From Streptomyces sp. NBC_01429 (lineage in GTDB: Bacteria; Actinomycetota; Actinomycetes; Streptomycetales; Streptomycetaceae): 64,000 nt of DNA. Positions within the stretch are counted from its first letter, which is position 1. Each line of letters opens with the position of its first letter. The DNA lies in contig NZ_CP109599.1 in assembly GCF_036231945.1 (NCBI RefSeq), forward strand, positions 7,963,501 through 8,027,500, read 5' to 3'. The translations under genes were made by a program, and so were the position numbers. A model generated the notes under the pieces. It did not search any database and was not told the DNA's origin. It saw only the letters and a program-made list of their open reading frames with translations. Of this stretch, positions 60,249 to 64,000 are shown piece by piece.

Positions 60249-60836
60249 GTGTGGCACGACATGCTGGCCCTTCAGATTCCGATCGTGGAGAAGATCATTC
60301 GCACGGTCGCGGTCTACGCCATGATCGTGATTCTGTTCCGACTGTCAGGCAAACGCGGTCTCGCGGGCGTGAACACCTTCGACGTTGTGGTGATCTTCCT
60401 GCTGTCGAACGTGGTGCAGAACGCGGTCATCGGTCCGGACAACAGCGTGCTCGGCGGAGCGATCGGAGCCGTCACGCTGGTGGCCGTCAACGCCGCGGTG
60501 ACCCGGTGGCTGGCTCGCGATCCACGGGCCGCGAGGCTGCTGGAAGGAACAGCCACCGTCGTCGTGGCGAAGGGCAAACTGAAACACCGGGCTCTGCGGC
60601 GCCTGGCCCTGCGGCCCTCCGAGATCGAGCACGCGGTCCGTCTCCAGAACGGCGAAGGCGTCAGCGACATCGCCGAGGGCCGTCTCGAACCGGACGGGCA
60701 ACTGGTCCTCGTCCTCAAGACCGCACAGCAGGGTGCCACCCGCGGTGAGATCGAGGCGTTGCAGGCCCGGCTCGCCTCGATCGAGGATCTGCTCACGGTT
60801 CTCGCCGGCCGCCGCCGTGACGGCACAGGGTTGTGA
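60249..60836 (+). CDS. YetF/DUF421-family membrane protein
   Basis: A 195-residue protein from GTG, with GAGGAG eight bases upstream. The N-terminal helices (IRTVAVYAMIVILFRLSGKR, VNTFDVVVIFLLSNVVQNAV, GAIGAVTLVAVNAAVTRWLA) are followed by the DUF421 domain (RLLEGTATVVVAKGKLKHRA, LQNGEGVSDIAEGRLEPDGQ, LVLVLKTAQQGATRGEIEAL). The family occurs in Bacillus and actinobacterial stress-linked membrane proteins and its role is not settled. Confidence 0.82.
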   Translation: MWHDMLALQIPIVEKIIRTVAVYAMIVILFRLSGKRGLAGVNTFDVVVIFLLSNVVQNAVIGPDNSVLGGAIGAVTLVAVNAAVTRWLARDPRAARLLEGTATVVVAKGKLKHRALRRLALRPSEIEHAVRLQNGEGVSDIAEGRLEPDGQLVLVLKTAQQGATRGEIEALQARLASIEDLLTVLAGRRRDGTGL

Positions 60837-61157
60837 CCGCGCCCCGCCGCTGCCCTCACCAAGGCCAATCCGGCCAGGATTCTGGTACAGGTCCCGGCCG
60901 AGAGGCTCGTCATCGCCTGTGACATCAAGATGGCCCCCTGGATATCGAACTGCTGGAGATTCCACCGCGGTTACGCCGAATCCACACCGTCATCGAGTGA
61001 CGGGTCGGAGCGTAAAAGCCTCAGGGATGACGGTAGTCGGGCATCTCTCGCGGTCGCGGACAGAGGGCGAGAAAGTGTGGGTAGCCAGCGGAGATGCGGA
61101 GGTCTAATGTGCGGAGAGCGCCCCTGCCCCCGGCGGACCTGTCCGCACGGGTTGAGG
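60837..61157 (+). other. Intergenic stretch
   Basis: About 320 bases without a recognisable gene; it precedes the interrupted F420 oxidoreductase and may hold that gene's lost N-terminus and promoter. No operator or repeat was seen. Confidence 0.45.
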
Positions 61158-62249
61158 GTGACGAGTGTGGCGCATCCAGTCCCGAAGCAGGAAGCGCCGG
61201 GTGCTGCCCCCGTCGGCGCGTCGCCGTCCCGGCATATCCACGCACAGGTGCTCCCGGATCTGCATCACCGGCATGCCGATGCCCTGTACCCACTGGCCCA
61301 CCTGCTCCGCCCGGACACCGGGAGCGCCGACGAAGCCTTCGTCGGCACCTTGACAGGGGCCGAGCGTGCCGGGTTCGATTTCTCCGTGACCTCGGATCAC
61401 TACTTTCCCTGGCTCGTCTCCCAGGGGCACTCACCGTACGCCTGGAGTGTGCTGGGAGCGGCGGCCCAGGCTACCTCGCGTATTCCTCTGATGACGTACG
61501 TGACCTGTCCGACCAGGCGGTATCACCCAGCGGTGGTCGCGCAGAAGGCCGCGACGATGCAGTTGCTGTCCGAGGGCCGGTTCCGTCTCGGGCTGAGCTC
61601 GGGTGAACAGCTCAACGAGCATGTGACCGGTGGTGGTTGGCCCTCCGCGTGGACCAGGATCGGGATGCTCGAAGAGGCGGTGGGGATCATCCGGGCCCTG
61701 CTGGCCGGGGGCACCGTGAACCACCGCGGCGTACACTTCGAGGTGGACAACGCCAAGCTGTGGGACCTCCCGGACGAGCCGCCCCTCGGCATCGCGGTCT
61801 CGGGTGAGCGTTCCTGCTCACTCGCCGGCCGGCTCGCCGATCTGGTGATCGCCACCGAGCCGAAGGAGGAGTTGCTCAAGGCTTTCGCCGCGCACGGGGG
61901 CGCGGGCAAGCCGAAGGCCGGGCAGCTTCCCGTCTGTTACGACGCCGACAGGGCGGCGGCCGTCGCCCGAGCGCACGAGCAGTTCCGCTGGTCCGTGGGG
62001 CCGTAGCCGGTGAACTCGGAACTGCCGAACCCGGCCGCGTTCGCCGAAGCCACCGGTCATGTGCGCCCGGAGGACATCGCCGAGGCCATCCCGTGCGACA
62101 GCGACACAAAACGGTTTGTCGAAGCGGTGAAGCCGTACATCGAGGCGGGCTTCACGGAGATCGCGCTGATCCAGATCGGCGGCGACCACCAGGAGCCGTT
62201 CCTCGACTGGTCGCAGAAGACACTGCTGCCCGCCCTGCGAGCCCTCTGA
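61158..62249 (+). pseudogene. F420-dependent LLM-class oxidoreductase (TIGR03557-like), amber-interrupted
   Basis: The enzyme reads continuously from AERAGFDFSVTSDHYFPWLV (about 61355) through AYAWSVLGAAAQ-type, TYVTCPTRRYHPAVVAQKAA, RFRLGLSSGEQLNEHV and NAKLWDLPDEPPLGIAVSGE up to AHEQFRWSVGP. A TAG (62004-62006) interrupts it, and the same frame continues PVNSELPNPAAFAEATGHVR and IEAGFTEIALIQIGGDHQEP to 62249. Relatives have Trp (TGG) near this TAG. The N-terminal strand (usually FGYTLMTEQ-like) is not recognisable, so the gene is doubly damaged. Confidence 0.75.
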
Positions 62250-62279
62250 AACGCCGGTGGTCGACGGCGAACGGCCCGG

Positions 62280-64000
62280 TCAGCCGGACCAGGTCCAGTC
62301 GGCCACCTCGGGCAGGTCCGTGCCGTGCTCGCGGATCCAGGCGTGATGGCGGGTGCGTACGTCCGCCATGGCCTGCCGCACGGCGACAGCCCGGACACCG
62401 AGCCCCGGTACCCGGTCGATCGTGTCCATGACCAGCTGGTAGCGGTCGAGGTCGTTGCGGACCACCATGTCGAACGGTGTGGTGGTTGTCCCCTCCTCCT
62501 TGTAGCCGTGTACGTGAAGGTGGACGTGTCCTGCGCGGCGGTAGGCGAGGCGGTGGATCAGCCAGGGGTAGCCGTGGTAGGCGAAGATCACCGGCTTGTC
62601 GGTGGTGAACACGGCGTCGTACTCGGAGTCCCTCATCCCGTGCGGGTGTTCCTCGTGCGGCAGGAGCCGGGCCATGTCGACGACGTTCACCACGCGTACG
62701 GCCAGCTCCGGCAGATGGCGCCGCAGCAGGTCGGCGGCTGCCATGGTCTCCAGCGTGGGCACGTCACCGGCGCAGGCCAGCACGACATCCGGCTCCCGGG
62801 AGCCGTCCTCCGTACCGGCCCACTCCCAGACCCCCACGCCACGCGCGCAGTGCGCGCGGGCCTCCTCCAGGGTGAGCCAGTCGAAGCCGGGCTGTTTGCC
62901 GGCCACGATCACATTGACGTAGTCGCGGCTGCGCAGCACGTGATCGGCGACGGCGAGGAGTGTGTTGGTGTCCGGCGGGAGGTAGACACGTACGACTTCG
63001 GGGCTCTTGTTCAGGACGTGGTCGACGAAACCGGGGTCCTGGTGGGAGAAGCCGTTGTGGTCCTGGCGCCAGACGTGAGAGGTCAGCAGGTAGTTGAGGG
63101 ACGCGATGGGGCGGCGCCAGGGGAGCCGCCGGGAGGTCCGCAGCCACTTGATGTGCTGGTTGACCATCGAGTCGACGATATGGGCGAATGCCTCGTAGCT
63201 GGAGAACAGCCCGTGCCGGCCGGTGAGCAGGTAGCCCTCCAGCCAGCCTTGACAGAGGTGCTCGGACAGCACTTCCATCACCCGGCCGTCGCGGGCGAGG
63301 TGCTCGTCCGTGCCGAGTACGTTCGCCTGCCACGCCTTGGACGTGGCGTCGTAGAGCGCCTCCAGCCGGTTCGAGGCGGTCTCGTCGGCGCCCACGACCC
63401 GGAAGTCCCGCCGGCCCTTGGTCGCCTCCATAATGTCCTTGAGCAGGAGGCCGAGCACTCGGGTCGGTTCGTGTGAAGCCCTGCCGGGCGCGTCCACGCG
63501 CACCGCGTACCGCTCCAGGGGCGGGACCGGTAGCTCCCGCAGCAGCAGCCCGCCGTTGGAGTACGGAGTCGCGCCCAGCCTGCGCGCGCCCTCGGGAACG
63601 TACTCGAGTACCGACGGGCCCGGTGCGCCTGTCGCGTCGAACAGCTCGTCGGGGCGGTACGAGCGCAGCCACGCCTCCAGCTGACGCAGATGGTCGGGGT
63701 TGTCCCGGACACCGCTCAACGGGACCTGATGCGCGCGCCACGTCCCTTCCACCGGCACTCCGTCGACCTCGCCTGGACCCGTCCAGCCCTTGGGCGTGCG
63801 CAGCACGATCATGGGCCAGGCAGGCCGGCTGGTCATCGCGCCCTTGCGGGCGGCGTACCGGATCTCGCCGATACGGTCGGCGGCGCGGTCCATCGCAGAG
63901 GCCATGGCGCCGTGGACGGACGAGGGCCGGTCGCCCGTGACGTAGAGGGGTTCGTGCCCGTAGCCGCGCAGCAGGGAGTCGAGTTCGTCCTGCGGCAGTC
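62280..64000 (-). CDS. xfp: Phosphoketolase (xylulose-5-P/fructose-6-P), N-terminus outside window
   Basis: At least 573 residues are visible on the minus strand; the gene continues beyond the right edge. Recognisable are WPMIVLRTPKGWTGPGEVDG, the HQVPLSGVRDNPDHLRQLEA region, the middle VWRQDHNGFSHQDPGFVDHV (thiamine-diphosphate pocket) and the C-terminal GYKEEGTTTTPFDMVVRNDL. The enzyme cleaves sugar phosphates into acetyl phosphate and glyceraldehyde-3-P or erythrose-4-P. The start is not visible. A GxGH-type ThDP motif would lie outside the window. Confidence 0.9.
   Translation of the reverse strand, partial: LPQDELDSLLRGYGHEPLYVTGDRPSSVHGAMASAMDRAADRIGEIRYAARKGAMTSRPAWPMIVLRTPKGWTGPGEVDGVPVEGTWRAHQVPLSGVRDNPDHLRQLEAWLRSYRPDELFDATGAPGPSVLEYVPEGARRLGATPYSNGGLLLRELPVPPLERYAVRVDAPGRASHEPTRVLGLLLKDIMEATKGRRDFRVVGADETASNRLEALYDATSKAWQANVLGTDEHLARDGRVMEVLSEHLCQGWLEGYLLTGRHGLFSSYEAFAHIVDSMVNQHIKWLRTSRRLPWRRPIASLNYLLTSHVWRQDHNGFSHQDPGFVDHVLNKSPEVVRVYLPPDTNTLLAVADHVLRSRDYVNVIVAGKQPGFDWLTLEEARAHCARGVGVWEWAGTEDGSREPDVVLACAGDVPTLETMAAADLLRRHLPELAVRVVNVVDMARLLPHEEHPHGMRDSEYDAVFTTDKPVIFAYHGYPWLIHRLAYRRAGHVHLHVHGYKEEGTTTTPFDMVVRNDLDRYQLVMDTIDRVPGLGVRAVAVRQAMADVRTRHHAWIREHGTDLPEVADWTWSG

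Overview
The window looks like a Streptomyces chromosome arm. It has roughly 70% or higher GC with strong third-position G/C, GTG and TTG starts, and many secreted or regulatory genes. Family hallmarks include snapalysin, tyrosinase, SAM-type riboswitches with short sulfur-type leader peptides, a DUF2269/DUF3817 pair, TIGR03557-like F420 enzymes and an actinobacterial Doc-like toxin. No rRNA, tRNA, CRISPR array or complete insertion sequence was found. The density of truncated and frameshifted genes (about 17 relics) suggests accessory rather than core DNA.

Layout. 1-5648 (minus): a tightly packed operon for an unassigned small molecule (heme-oxygenase-like diiron enzyme, PLP aminotransferase-fold enzyme, flavoprotein, cupin, TSUP exporter, O-methyltransferase running off the left edge). 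6.2-7.0 kb: IS5-type transposase stub and a TetR gene without its DNA-binding domain. 7-11.6 kb: membrane protein, arsenic resistance (arsC, arsR, ACR3) and a GCS2 ligase. 11.6-12.6 kb: a patchwork of dehydrogenase, IS200 and hydrolase pieces. 12.9-18 kb: secreted proteins, tyrosinase, ATP-dependent DNA ligase, snapalysin and an AidA/PixA protein. 18.4-30.7 kb: a sulfur-related region, partly intact (LLM flavoprotein plus dipeptide-type ABC importer, GST) and partly decayed (metX, two ABC ATPases, a permease, sulfite oxidase), with SAM-riboswitch-like elements and Cys- or RRHIDL-type leader peptides.

30.6-38.9 kb: several regulator/enzyme pairs with visible operators (GlxA/PfpI, PadR/SnoaL, TetR with twin palindromes) and a Phd/Doc-like toxin-antitoxin pair. 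38.9-45.6 kb: M15-like lipoprotein, hydrolase/HxlR pair, MerR-HEAT operon, peptide deformylase and a GCAAA-box HTH regulator. 45.7-51.2 kb: DHA2 exporter, glycosyltransferase and UDP-glucose dehydrogenase under a divergent TetR gene, which reads as a glycosylate-and-export detoxification unit. 51.4-62.2 kb: mixed genes with relics of ilvB, sigJ and a conserved hypothetical gene, a sortase-anchored protein, an MFS/TetR pair, an SDR/LysR pair, and an F420-dependent oxidoreductase interrupted by an in-frame amber codon. 62.3 kb to the right edge: phosphoketolase, cut by the window end. All functional calls come from reading motifs by eye; no database search was run.
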